Assembly: GCF_029868855.1 (NCBI RefSeq)
Contig: NZ_JARWOV010000271.1
Span: 1 to 64,000 of the forward strand
DNA: 64,000 nucleotides
Direction: 5' to 3'
DNA from: Nocardia carnea
Lineage (GTDB): Bacteria > Actinomycetota > Actinomycetes > Mycobacteriales > Mycobacteriaceae
Made by a program: the position numbers and the translations under genes. Every line of letters begins with the position of its first letter. Within the stretch, counting starts at the first letter, position 1. Of this stretch, positions 24,323 to 32,330 are shown in pieces. Under the pieces are notes generated by a model. The model was not told where the DNA came from and ran no database searches. It saw only the letters and a list, made by a program, of their open reading frames with translations.

Positions 24323-25546
24323 TCAGGCGGCAGCTTCTCGGGGTGCGCGGCGCGCGATCCGGCGGGCCGACCGGGCACCGCCGACCACCAGCGGCAGCAG
24401 CCAGGCGAAGGCCGGCTGATCCACGGCCAGCATGTCCAGCGACAGCCGGTTGTGCGTGAAGCCTACCGAGAGCCCGCTGTCCGGATCGGCCCAGCCGAAC
24501 GAGCCGCCGAGTCCGATATGACCGAAGCCGCGCGGCGCGCCGAGGGTCGGCATCGCGTGGTAGCCCAGATGCCACAGCGGCCCCATGTAGAGGAACAATC
24601 CCGTGTCCGGGCGGTATCGTTCGATCCGGCGAATCGCCTGCATGGTGGCGCCGGACAGGTACCGCTGCCCGCCTGCCATACCGTCACAGGCCAGCGGCTC
24701 GTACATGGCGGCCAGCCCGTTGGCGGTGCACACCCCGTTGGCGGCGGGCATCTCGCTGTCCAGCACCGGCGGGTTCGGACCGGCGAGAATGGCTTCCGCA
24801 CCCGGGATGAACAGCGACCGGCTGCTCACGCCGAGCACACCGGGAATGCTCTGCAGCAGGCCGACCAGGCGCGAGCCGTGCGGAGTACCGGCGAAGGCGA
24901 AGCCGGTACCGAAACTTTCCGCGGCCATGGTCACCGATCCCGCGGGCGGGCGGCCCAGATGGATACCTTCGATTCCCAGCGGCTGCGCGACCTCCTGCTG
25001 GAACAGCTGTTTCATGCTCGACCCGGTCACCGCCCGCGCCAGGCCCGCAAGCAGCCAGCCGTAGGTCATCGCGTGGTAGGCGGGCACACCGAGCAGCCGG
25101 TCGGGAGTGGCGGCGGCCAGCCGTTGCGCCATGAGCTCGTGATCGAGCAGTTCGGAACCGTGCGCCGCCAGCGTGCCCACCCCGGACAGCCCCGCCGAAT
25201 GGGTGAGTACCTGCCGGACGGTGATGCAATCCTTCTTGTTGCAGCCGAACTCCGGCCAGTACTCGGCGACAGGGGCGTCGTAGTCGATCAGCCCGCGGTC
25301 GGCGAGCCGGTGTACGACGGTCGAGGCGATCGCCTTGGTGGCCGAGAAGACCATGGCGCCCGTATCGCGGGTCCACGGCCGCCCCGGCGCGGACTCCCCC
25401 GTCCAGATATCCAGAATCGGCTCTCCGTGCCGATAGACCGCCAGCGCCGCACCGACACCCTTCCGGCCACCGTAGACCCGGGTGAAGGCGGACGTCAGCC
25501 GCCGAAATCCTGCTCCGGCGGTGCCGGAATAAGCGACGCTGCTCAT
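24323..25546 (-). CDS. Serine beta-lactamase-fold esterase (LipL/EstB-like)
   Basis: 407 residues of the class-C beta-lactamase/esterase family. The SxxK motif is SATK (Ser68-Lys71), the tyrosine motif lies in VPAYHAMTYG (about 154-163), and the late HIGLGGSFGWADP replaces the KTG-box. This layout is typical of actinobacterial carboxylesterases such as mycobacterial LipL, not of true beta-lactamases. No signal peptide is seen, so it is probably cytoplasmic or membrane-associated. It converges on ilvA (32-base gap) and has a 329-base upstream region shared with the ArsR-GNAT gene. Confidence 0.85.
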   Translation of the reverse strand: MSSVAYSGTAGAGFRRLTSAFTRVYGGRKGVGAALAVYRHGEPILDIWTGESAPGRPWTRDTGAMVFSATKAIASTVVHRLADRGLIDYDAPVAEYWPEFGCNKKDCITVRQVLTHSAGLSGVGTLAAHGSELLDHELMAQRLAAATPDRLLGVPAYHAMTYGWLLAGLARAVTGSSMKQLFQQEVAQPLGIEGIHLGRPPAGSVTMAAESFGTGFAFAGTPHGSRLVGLLQSIPGVLGVSSRSLFIPGAEAILAGPNPPVLDSEMPAANGVCTANGLAAMYEPLACDGMAGGQRYLSGATMQAIRRIERYRPDTGLFLYMGPLWHLGYHAMPTLGAPRGFGHIGLGGSFGWADPDSGLSVGFTHNRLSLDMLAVDQPAFAWLLPLVVGGARSARRIARRAPREAAA

Positions 25547-25875
25547 CCTTACACAGTAAGGTCATTCGGCACGTTTCGGCAACGCCGTCCGGGACGGTAT
25601 ACGCCGCAGCGACCCAACGCACCGATCCGCGCCGGATCCGGTGAGCTCACACGCCGAGGGCTCGGCCCGATGCTCGAACGCGATTGTCCGGGACAGTCAG
25701 GACCGGAGAGTGGGCAATCGGCCGAGATAATTCCCGGGCGAGGATACGAAATCGTCACCGCCGGGACGCGAAACGATTCCGGAAAATTGCCTCTGCGAAA
25801 TATCGAAGACACTCGATAAACATTCGACACGGCAAAATTCTCGAAACGAATATTTGCGTGGATATAGTGGGCCGC
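25547..25875. other. Divergent intergenic region with operator and promoter elements
   Basis: 329 bases without a gene, between the esterase gene (minus) and the ArsR-GNAT fusion (plus). The right half is A/T-rich compared with its surroundings. It contains the perfect dyad TATCGA-AGACAC-TCGATA (25801-25818) and a TATAGT -10-like element (25863-25868) eight bases before the fusion start. The left half shows nothing recognisable. Confidence 0.6.
25801..25818. promoter_or_regulatory. Candidate operator of the ArsR-GNAT gene
   Basis: Perfect dyad TATCGA-N6-TCGATA, 57 bases before the start. Its half-site resembles the ATCGATA core of the arsR operator at 11084-11105, which supports ArsR-type recognition. 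Binding is inferred. Confidence 0.45.
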
Positions 25876-26736
25876 ATGACCTCCTTGGAACCGCCGATCG
25901 TGCGGGACCAGGTGCGCGACGATGCGCTCCCGGTCGCCGACGCGACCCTCTACGCCGGCTGGTTTTCCTGCCTGGCCGACCCCACCCGGGTCCGGTTGTT
26001 GCACCAGGTCGCCACAAGCCCCGCCGGAATCCATATCGGCGAAATCGCCGAGGCACTCGGAATCGGTCAGCCGACGGTCTCCCACCATGTCCGCAAACTC
26101 ACCGACGCCGGATTCGTCACGGTACACAAAGAAGGCACCGCCACACTCGTCACAGTCAACCCGGACCGCTGCACGGAACTCCCCCATACCGCGGACGCGG
26201 TGATGGGCATTCTGACCCCGCAGCCGCTGTGTCCCGAGGATCCGCCCCCGGATGTGGCCGTGCGCGCGATGAGCGACGACGACTGGCCCGCGGTCCGGGC
26301 CATCTACGCCCGCCGCGGCGCCACCTATCCCGCGGTCTTCGCCGCCGAAGCACCCGAGCGGGAGGACTTGGACCGGCAGTGGCTGCCCGGCCATCGCTGG
26401 ATCGCCGAAACCGGCGGCCGGATCGCCGGCTGGGCCGCACTCACCCCGGTCTCCGGGCACGATTTCTACCGCGATATCGCCGATAGTTGTGTCATGGTCG
26501 CCGATGATCTGGAGGGCCGGGGTATCGGTACCGCGCTGCTGCGCCGGCAGGTGATGGCCGCCGAGGAGGCCGGGCTGCGCACTCTGCAGACCACCCTGTA
26601 CCCCGAAGACCGGACCGGTATCTCGGTGCACCACGCGGCCGGATTCCGCACGGTCGGTATCCGGGAGCGGATCGGCCGGTTCGAAGGGCGCTGGCGCGAT
26701 GCGGTGCTGCTCGAACGCCGCAGCCCGCTCAACTGA
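25876..26736 (+). CDS. ArsR-type regulator fused to a GNAT acetyltransferase
   Basis: 286 residues. Residues 20-95 form an ArsR winged helix (CLADPTRVRLLHQVA, then IGQPTVSHHVRKLTDAGFV). Residues 127-280 form a GNAT domain (VRAMSDDDWPAVRAIYARRG, acetyl-CoA loop DDLEGRGIGTALLRRQVM, motif B HHAAGFRTVGIRERIGRFEGRWRDAV). The GNAT half resembles phosphinothricin/ArsN-type acetyltransferases, whose members detoxify glufosinate or the arsenical antibiotic arsinothricin. The ArsR half lacks the CVC motif; visible Cys residues are CLADP, DRCTE and LCPED. The fusion would couple sensing and modification. The ATG at 25876 is probably leaderless (TATAGT 8 bases upstream). Substrate not proven. Confidence 0.82.
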   Translation: MTSLEPPIVRDQVRDDALPVADATLYAGWFSCLADPTRVRLLHQVATSPAGIHIGEIAEALGIGQPTVSHHVRKLTDAGFVTVHKEGTATLVTVNPDRCTELPHTADAVMGILTPQPLCPEDPPPDVAVRAMSDDDWPAVRAIYARRGATYPAVFAAEAPEREDLDRQWLPGHRWIAETGGRIAGWAALTPVSGHDFYRDIADSCVMVADDLEGRGIGTALLRRQVMAAEEAGLRTLQTTLYPEDRTGISVHHAAGFRTVGIRERIGRFEGRWRDAVLLERRSPLN

Positions 26737-26753
26737 GCCCGGCCCGGCGCTGA

Positions 26754-27305
26754 TCAAGGTCCGGTGCGGACCGGCCGCAGGATCACTTTCAACCACATGG
26801 TCGACAGACCACACAGCACGCACAGCACCGCCACCGCCGCGGTGAGCCAGTCGAGGAACCACAACCCGCCGAGACCGTGTTCACCCAGGACGGCGAGTGG
26901 ATGGACACCGGCCGTGAGCATGGCGAGGGTGCCGAGCAACGAAACCAGGGAGGTCGGCACCCAACGCAGCCGGCGGAACGGCCGCACCACCTCGTCCGGC
27001 GCCCGGCCGGAGAAGACCTGTTCCACCCGCGACCAGGCCACACAGTTCGGTATCAGCACGGCCAGATCGATCAGCAGGGCCGCCAGCGCGATCCCGAGCG
27101 ATGCGCGCGGAACAGCAGTCACCGGCCACGGCACGGGCAGCACGCCACTCACCAGCCCACAGACGGCGAGCACCGCCCCCAGGGCCGCGATACCCGACCA
27201 CACCACCGACCATTTCCACCGCGACGCTGCCAGAGCGGCGGTATCGGCGCGCTCGTCCGGCGTGCACGCCTCATACCACCCCGGCGCACCGGCCGAAATC
27301 CTCAT
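26754..27305 (-). CDS. Four-helix membrane protein, unknown function
   Basis: 183 residues from the ATG at 27305. A cytoplasmic N-terminal stretch (about 1-30) is followed by hydrophobic segments at about 31-57, 65-88, 120-138 and 148-172. An amphipathic stretch between segments 2 and 3 (FSGRAPDEVVRPFRRLRW) is basic, placing it on the cytoplasmic side. It converges on the ArsR-GNAT gene with a 17-base gap. I recognise no domain. Codon-position bias supports it as real. Confidence 0.6.
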   Translation of the reverse strand: MRISAGAPGWYEACTPDERADTAALAASRWKWSVVWSGIAALGAVLAVCGLVSGVLPVPWPVTAVPRASLGIALAALLIDLAVLIPNCVAWSRVEQVFSGRAPDEVVRPFRRLRWVPTSLVSLLGTLAMLTAGVHPLAVLGEHGLGGLWFLDWLTAAVAVLCVLCGLSTMWLKVILRPVRTGP

Positions 27306-27818
27306 ACAACTGCCCCGTACCGAATCGATCCTGGAACAACGGTGCCGCTTACGGCTCGGTACCCGGCCTCCGCCTGCCCGCCAACCCTAACGGCCGGATC
27401 GACCTCCCGGCACCTCCGCGCACCCGAAGCGGCGGCGCGGGCGAGTTCCCGGCACGATGCCGCGCGCGGGTCGAAGTACAGTCTCATGCTGTACTGGGCC
27501 CAGTGCGGACGCCCGGAGTCCGCGGCGATTCCCGTTGTACGGCGAAACCGAGGTGCGCGGCCGTACCGAAGTCTGCGCGTCGGCGGATGCCTCGACCCGG
27601 GCTACCACCGTGGCAGTTCACGGTATCGGCTCGACGGGCCCCCGGCGGGACCGTGGGCAGTTCCGCCGGCCGGCCGCTATTCGACTCGTATCGAGCCGAA
27701 TTCGCCGCCCGCGACCGGAAACGCCTAATCATCCCGGCCATGGACAGGGAGACTCAGCCGCGGGTACACGACCAGGGGTGTCCGCTCCCGGATGGACCGG
27801 GGTTTAGGGTTGTCGATC
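27306..27818. other. Intergenic region upstream of the ABC transporter
   Basis: 513 bases with no convincing gene on either strand; open frames here lack family features. The only structure I see is the inverted repeat TTCGACTCG-TAT-CGAGCCGAA at 27680-27700 (one mismatch), 119 bases before the transporter start, a candidate operator. The transporter has no adjacent regulator gene. Confidence 0.5.
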
Positions 27819-29603
27819 ATGGCCAGACTGTCCCGTGCGCTGCTCGCGGCGCTGTTGCTCGCCGTCGCGCTGCTCGCGACGGCATGCGATAGCGGCGACG
27901 GTGGGCAAACCGCCGCCCGTGATCTCTGCGCTCCGCCCGGCCCCGAGGCGGCGTCGGCGGCCCCGGAGAAACTGAGCGCGCCCGGGGGCGGATCGGAGGA
28001 TCGGTTCACCACACCGTCCACCGTCCCTGTCGAATCGGTGGATATCGCCCGGCTGGGGTTGATCGAGCCCGGCGTGCTGAGCGTGGGCACGCTGTCGGAC
28101 GCGCCGCCGAGTATCTGCGTGAACTCGGCCGGTTCGTTCACCGGTTTCGACAACGAACTGCTGCGGGCGGTGGCGGCGGAACTCGGGCTGCAGGTGAAAT
28201 TCTCCGGGACCGAGTTCGCCGGTCTGCTGGCCCAGGTCGCCGGGAAACGTTTCGATGTCGGCTCGTCCAACATCACCACCACCGACGCCCGGCGTCAGCA
28301 GGTCGGTTTCACCAACGGCTACGATTTCGGCTACTTCTCTCTGGTGGTGAAGGACGGGAGCCCGGTCCGCGGGTTCGACGACCTGGGTCCGGGATCGCGG
28401 GTCGCGGTCGTGCAGGGCACCGTTCAGGATGAATACGTCGTCAACGAACTGGGCTTGGACCCGGTCAAGTTCCCCGACTACAACACTGCCTACGCGAATG
28501 TGAAAACCGGCCAGGTGGACGCCTGGGTCGCACCGTCCGCGCAGGCCGACGGCGCGATCGCACCGGGCGATGCCACTTCGGTGGTGGAGAACTCGTTCAG
28601 CCTGGACAATTTCGCGGCCTGGGCGGTCGCGAAGAACAACCAGCCGCTGATCGACGCGCTCAACGCGGGCCTGGACGCGGTGATCGCCGACGGTACCTAC
28701 GCCCGCCTCTACAGCGACTGGGTACCCCGGGAACTACCGCCCGGCTGGAAACCCGGGTCCAAAGCCGCGCCCGCTCCGGAACTCCCGGATTTCGCTGCGC
28801 TGGCCGCCGAACGCGGACCACAGGAGCACACCGAACAGGCGCCGAAATCGGCGCTGGAACAGTTGCGCGATACCTTCTTCGACTGGTCGCTGTACAAGCA
28901 GGCGTTCCCGGAGCTGTTCAAGACCGGGCTGCCCAACACCCTGATCCTCGCCGTGGTCTCGGGGATACTGGGCACCGTTGTCGGCATGCTGCTGGCCGTC
29001 GCGGGAATTTCGCGCACCCGCTGGCTGCGCTGGCCGGCCCGGGTGTACACCGATATCTTCCGCGGGCTGCCCGCGGTGGTGATCATCTTGATCATCGGCC
29101 TCGGCATCGGACCGGTGGCCAGTGGACTCACCGGCAACAACCCCTACTGGCTGGGTGCGGTGGCGCTGGCGCTGCTCGCCTCCGCCTATATCGGTGAGAT
29201 CTTCCGATCCGGTATCCAATCGGTGGAACCCGGCCAGTTGGAGGCCGCGCGCGCGATCGGCTTCGGTTACCGGCAGGCGATGACGCTGGTGGTGATCCCC
29301 CAGGGGGTCCGCCGGGTGCTACCCGCCCTGATGAACCAGTTCATCGCCCTGATCAAGGATTCGTCGCTGATCTACTTCCTGGGCCTGCTGGCGACCCAGC
29401 GCGAACTCTTCGCGGTGGGCCGCGATCTGAACGCACAGACCGGGAACCTGTCCCCGCTGGTCGCGGCCGGGCTCGTCTACCTGCTGCTGACCATCCCGCT
29501 GACACATCTGGTGAACTACATCGACCACCGGATGCGCACCGGGCGCCCCGACCAGCCGATCGACCCTGTCGAACAGCAGACCATCACGGAAGGGCGGGGA
29601 TAA
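27819..29603 (+). CDS. Polar amino-acid ABC transporter, fused substrate-binding protein and permease
   Basis: 594 residues. Residues 1-23 are a lipoprotein signal with lipobox LLATAC (Cys23). Residues 55-305 form a family-3 extracellular binding domain (GVLSVGTLSDAPPSICVNSAG ... FDNELLRAVAAELG ... RFDVGSSNITTTDARR). After a linker, residues 340-575 form a HisM/GlnP-type permease with at least five helices and the EAA loop EAARAIGFGYRQAMTLVVIP. It would import a glutamine- or arginine-like polar amino acid with the ATPase encoded three bases downstream. Fused binding-protein/permease subunits are known in Gram-positives. The ATG at 27819 gives the signal peptide. Confidence 0.9.
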   Translation: MARLSRALLAALLLAVALLATACDSGDGGQTAARDLCAPPGPEAASAAPEKLSAPGGGSEDRFTTPSTVPVESVDIARLGLIEPGVLSVGTLSDAPPSICVNSAGSFTGFDNELLRAVAAELGLQVKFSGTEFAGLLAQVAGKRFDVGSSNITTTDARRQQVGFTNGYDFGYFSLVVKDGSPVRGFDDLGPGSRVAVVQGTVQDEYVVNELGLDPVKFPDYNTAYANVKTGQVDAWVAPSAQADGAIAPGDATSVVENSFSLDNFAAWAVAKNNQPLIDALNAGLDAVIADGTYARLYSDWVPRELPPGWKPGSKAAPAPELPDFAALAAERGPQEHTEQAPKSALEQLRDTFFDWSLYKQAFPELFKTGLPNTLILAVVSGILGTVVGMLLAVAGISRTRWLRWPARVYTDIFRGLPAVVIILIIGLGIGPVASGLTGNNPYWLGAVALALLASAYIGEIFRSGIQSVEPGQLEAARAIGFGYRQAMTLVVIPQGVRRVLPALMNQFIALIKDSSLIYFLGLLATQRELFAVGRDLNAQTGNLSPLVAAGLVYLLLTIPLTHLVNYIDHRMRTGRPDQPIDPVEQQTITEGRG

Positions 29604-29606
29604 CCG

Positions 29607-30332
29607 ATGAGTTCCTCACTGACCGGTACCGGACTGCATCTGCGGCTGGGTAACAATCAGATCCTGCGCGGCGTGGACATCCAGGTGGAGGCGGGCCGGA
29701 CGACCACCGTGATCGGGCCGTCCGGGTCGGGTAAATCCACGCTGCTGCGGGTCCTCAACCGGCTCTACGAACCGGATTCCGGCGATATCCTGCTCGACGG
29801 CGAATCGGTTCTCGCCGAACATCCCGACCGGCTGCGCCAGCGCATCGGGATGGTGTTCCAGCAGTTCAACCTGTTCCCGCATCGGACCGTCGCCGACAAT
29901 ATCGCGCTGGGGCCGCGCAAACTGCGTGGGCTGAGCAAAGAAGAGTCGCGCGCACTGGCCCTGGAACAGCTCGAGGTGGTGGGTTTGGCCGGCAAGGCCG
30001 ATTCCCGGCCCGGCAACCTCTCCGGCGGCCAGCAGCAGCGCGTGGCGATCGCGCGGGCGCTGGCCATGAAACCCGACATCATGTTCTTCGACGAGGCCAC
30101 CTCGGCACTGGACCCGGAACTGGTCAAAGGCATCCTGGCGGTGATGTCGGATCTGGCCGCGGGCGGTATGTCGATGATCGTGGTGACCCACGAAATGGGT
30201 TTCGCCCGCAGCGTTTCCGACCATGTCGTGTTCATGGACGCCGGCCAGGTCGTGGAGTCCGGACGGCCCGAAGCCCTGTTCGACAACGCCCGAACACCCC
30301 GGCTGCGCCGCTTCCTCGATCAGGTGCTCTGA
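29607..30332 (+). CDS. Polar amino-acid ABC transporter ATP-binding protein (GlnQ-like)
   Basis: 241 residues with Walker A GPSGSGKST (38-46), Q-loop FQQFNLFPHRTV, signature LSGGQQQRVAIARAL, Walker B IMFFDEATSALDPE and the switch His in VVTHEMGFA. The FQQFNLFPH and HEMGFAR sequences are typical of the HisP/GlnQ subfamily for polar amino acids. It starts three bases after the fused binding-protein/permease gene, so the two form a complete importer: two fused membrane proteins plus an ATPase dimer. Confidence 0.93.
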   Translation: MSSSLTGTGLHLRLGNNQILRGVDIQVEAGRTTTVIGPSGSGKSTLLRVLNRLYEPDSGDILLDGESVLAEHPDRLRQRIGMVFQQFNLFPHRTVADNIALGPRKLRGLSKEESRALALEQLEVVGLAGKADSRPGNLSGGQQQRVAIARALAMKPDIMFFDEATSALDPELVKGILAVMSDLAAGGMSMIVVTHEMGFARSVSDHVVFMDAGQVVESGRPEALFDNARTPRLRRFLDQVL

Positions 30333-30338
30333 GGCACG

Positions 30339-30506
30339 TCAGCGTTGCCGCCAGCTCAGCGGACCCGGTAGGTCGACACTGTTCTTCTTCGTCCGGGAGT
30401 TCCACGACCACGGGCCGATCTTTATCCCCCACGAGGACATACCCGACTGGGTGAAATTGAACTTCAGCGGTCCGAAGGATGTGCGTTTGCGGAACCTGAT
30501 GGGCAT
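30339..30506 (-). CDS. Small DUF4236-like protein
   Basis: 55 residues from the ATG at 30506 with a strong GGGAGG ribosome site. The start MPIRFRKRTSFGPLKFNFTQ and the following SGMSSWGIKIGPWSWNS follow the DUF4236 pattern (RFRK...G..LN.S.SG.S..G...G). Family members are small basic beta-rich proteins of unknown function, often near mobile elements, phage or secretion loci. It converges on the ABC transporter with a six-base gap and is too short for most gene callers. Confidence 0.65.
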   Translation of the reverse strand: MPIRFRKRTSFGPLKFNFTQSGMSSWGIKIGPWSWNSRTKKNSVDLPGPLSWRQR

Positions 30507-30593
30507 GACCGACCTCCCTGACTCGGCCCCAGGATAGCGGTTCCGGGTATTCCCCCATGGCTTTCGATCACCCCGGGTGCCAGAGTGGAGGAC

Positions 30594-31208
30594 GTGGGAA
30601 TCTACCGCGATCGTTTCGTACCCCGCCTGGTGAACGTGGCCTGCGGGATGAAGGCGAACGAGCCGTTGCGCGAGCGGGTGTGCTCGGGGTTGTCGGGCCG
30701 GGTGATCGAGCTGGGCTTCGGCTCCGGCCTGAACGTGCCGTTCTATCCGGCGACCATCACCTCGGTGAGCGCCGTGGAACCGGCCGACCTGGGGTGGAAA
30801 CTCGCGGCGGGGCGACTGGCCGCGGCCCGGGTACCGGTCGAGCGGGCCGGTCTGGACGGTCAGCGGCTGCCCTTCCCGGAGAACAGCTTCGATACCGCTT
30901 TGTCGACGTGGACCATGTGCACCATTCCCGATATCGATGCCGCGCTGGCCGAATTGCGCCGCGTCCTGGTACCCGGCGGCACGCTGCATTTCGTCGAACA
31001 CGGCCTGGCCCCGGACCCGAAGGTCCAACGCTGGCAGCATCGGCTCGACCCACTCCAGCAGCGGATCGCCGGCGGCTGCCATCTGAACCGCGATATCGCC
31101 GCCATCATCGGGTCCGCTGGGTTCCGGATCCGCGATCTGGAGGTCTTCAAGGGGCAGGGGCCCGCGTTCATCGACTCCCAATCGCTCGGAGTCGCCGCGG
31201 CTCCGTGA
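30594..31208 (+). CDS. Class I SAM-dependent methyltransferase
   Basis: About 204 residues. Motif I VIELGFGSGLNVPFY (about 37-51) binds SAM; the acidic post-I loop is in SAVEPADLGW, motif II-like FDTALSTWTMCTI follows, and VPGGTLHFVEHGL is motif III. The fold is the UbiE/Methyltransf_11 type; acceptor unknown. I prefer the GTG at 30594 (VGIYRDRFVPRLV); a GTG at 30585 is also possible and the GGAGGA between them could serve only the second. It is followed at 79 bases by the YbaB/WXG100 pair but is probably independent. Confidence 0.8.
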   Translation: MGIYRDRFVPRLVNVACGMKANEPLRERVCSGLSGRVIELGFGSGLNVPFYPATITSVSAVEPADLGWKLAAGRLAAARVPVERAGLDGQRLPFPENSFDTALSTWTMCTIPDIDAALAELRRVLVPGGTLHFVEHGLAPDPKVQRWQHRLDPLQQRIAGGCHLNRDIAAIIGSAGFRIRDLEVFKGQGPAFIDSQSLGVAAAP

Positions 31209-31287
31209 ACCCGGCGGGAACCATTGGGTGGCCTGGCGCGTCGAAGGTAGAAAGAACCCGACGCGGACAACGAGGAAAGGCGACCCG

Positions 31288-31791
31288 ATGGGTAACGAGG
31301 ATCGCGCGGCCACCCAGGCAGCCAGCGAGATCCTGCGGGAGAGCGTGGACGAGCTCATGGCCACGTTCGAACGGCAGCGCGCGGAAATGGCGGAGGTCCA
31401 GCAGCGGCTGGCGGCGACCACGGTGACGGCCTGGTCGGCGGACAATCTGGTCCGTGTCGACGCCAATACCGCCGGTGTCCCCGTGGATGTGCAGTTGACT
31501 CCCGAGGCATTCAAACGGTCCACCCCCGACAAACTCGGACGTTCGATCCTGGAGGCCGTGCAGAGCGCGGCGCGGCAGGCCACCGAGGTCTCCCAGCAGG
31601 CGTGGGCGCCGCTCACGGCGCTGGCCGACGACGTCCCGGACCTGCCCGATATCGCGCCGGGGATGCCCAGTATCAAATCCGTGGTCGACACGCTCTTCCC
31701 CGACCCCGTCACCGATCCGGTCCCGGCCGAGCCGACGAACGACGAGGACGAGGACTTCCGTAACCGCGGCTACCTGGACGGCGGGAAATGA
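31288..31791 (+). CDS. YbaB/EbfC-family protein paired with a WXG100-like protein
   Basis: 167 residues. The central part (about 15-115) has the YbaB/EbfC layout: a long amphipathic helix (SVDELMATFERQRAEMAEVQQRLAATTV), a beta hairpin (VRVDANTAGVPVDVQLTPEAF) and a second helix (LGRSILEAVQSAARQATEVS). YbaB proteins form dimeric nucleoid-associated DNA-binding proteins. In actinobacteria divergent copies are encoded next to WXG100/ESX substrates and may act in type VII secretion instead. The C-terminal ~50 residues are acidic and Pro-rich. The ATG at 31288 is preferred. The stop overlaps the next ATG by 4 bases. Confidence 0.75.
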   Translation: MGNEDRAATQAASEILRESVDELMATFERQRAEMAEVQQRLAATTVTAWSADNLVRVDANTAGVPVDVQLTPEAFKRSTPDKLGRSILEAVQSAARQATEVSQQAWAPLTALADDVPDLPDIAPGMPSIKSVVDTLFPDPVTDPVPAEPTNDEDEDFRNRGYLDGGK

Positions 31792-32105
31792 GCGAGATAA
31801 AGGTCGATGAAGAAGCCCTGCAGGCGGCCCGGCCCGCCATCGCCCGGGTAGCCGATCAGGTGGCCGACGCGGTGAACGCGGCACTCGACGTGATCAACGG
31901 CGAGGACGAATGCTGGGGCGGCGACGAAATCGGCCAGAAGTTCGCGGAGACGTACACACCCGGAGCCGAGGAAGGCCTCACCGGACTGAACCTGCTGAAT
32001 CAGGCGGTGAACGGTGTCGGCGACGGTGTCGGGGCCGTGGCGACGAATTTCGGCAACCAGGACGAAACCAACGCCGGCGCGCTCGACGCGGTCGCGCCGC
32101 AGTAA
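31788..32105 (+). CDS. WXG100/ESAT-6-like protein
   Basis: 105 residues, helical throughout: a first helix about 8-38 (LQAARPAIARVADQVADAVNAALDVIN), the turn CWGGDEIG at about 42-49 in the position of the WxG turn, and a second helix about 60-85. No signal peptide. This is the ESAT-6-like hairpin size and topology, although the acidic turn is WGG rather than canonical WxG followed by A/S. Such proteins leave through ESX/type VII systems, usually as partners of a larger substrate. Overlap with the YbaB-like gene indicates cotranscription; no toxin, PE/PPE or EccC gene follows. Confidence 0.7.
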   Translation: MSEIKVDEEALQAARPAIARVADQVADAVNAALDVINGEDECWGGDEIGQKFAETYTPGAEEGLTGLNLLNQAVNGVGDGVGAVATNFGNQDETNAGALDAVAPQ

Positions 32106-32330
32106 CCACACTCGCGGAATCGCGTCCGCGCCACCGGTCGGCGGCGGCGCCCGCACCGGACGACCTTACATGCGCAAGCGTGTTGCCCCGGGGAAACCTC
32201 GAGACATGCGCACCGGCTCGAGTGCTCGGTCGCATACCGCTGGACCCGTGGCGGTGCGCCCTGCTACACGAGCACGTCACGACCCAGCGGACCGGCCGGC
32301 ACCACGACTCCCGGTGCGGATCGCGGGCGA

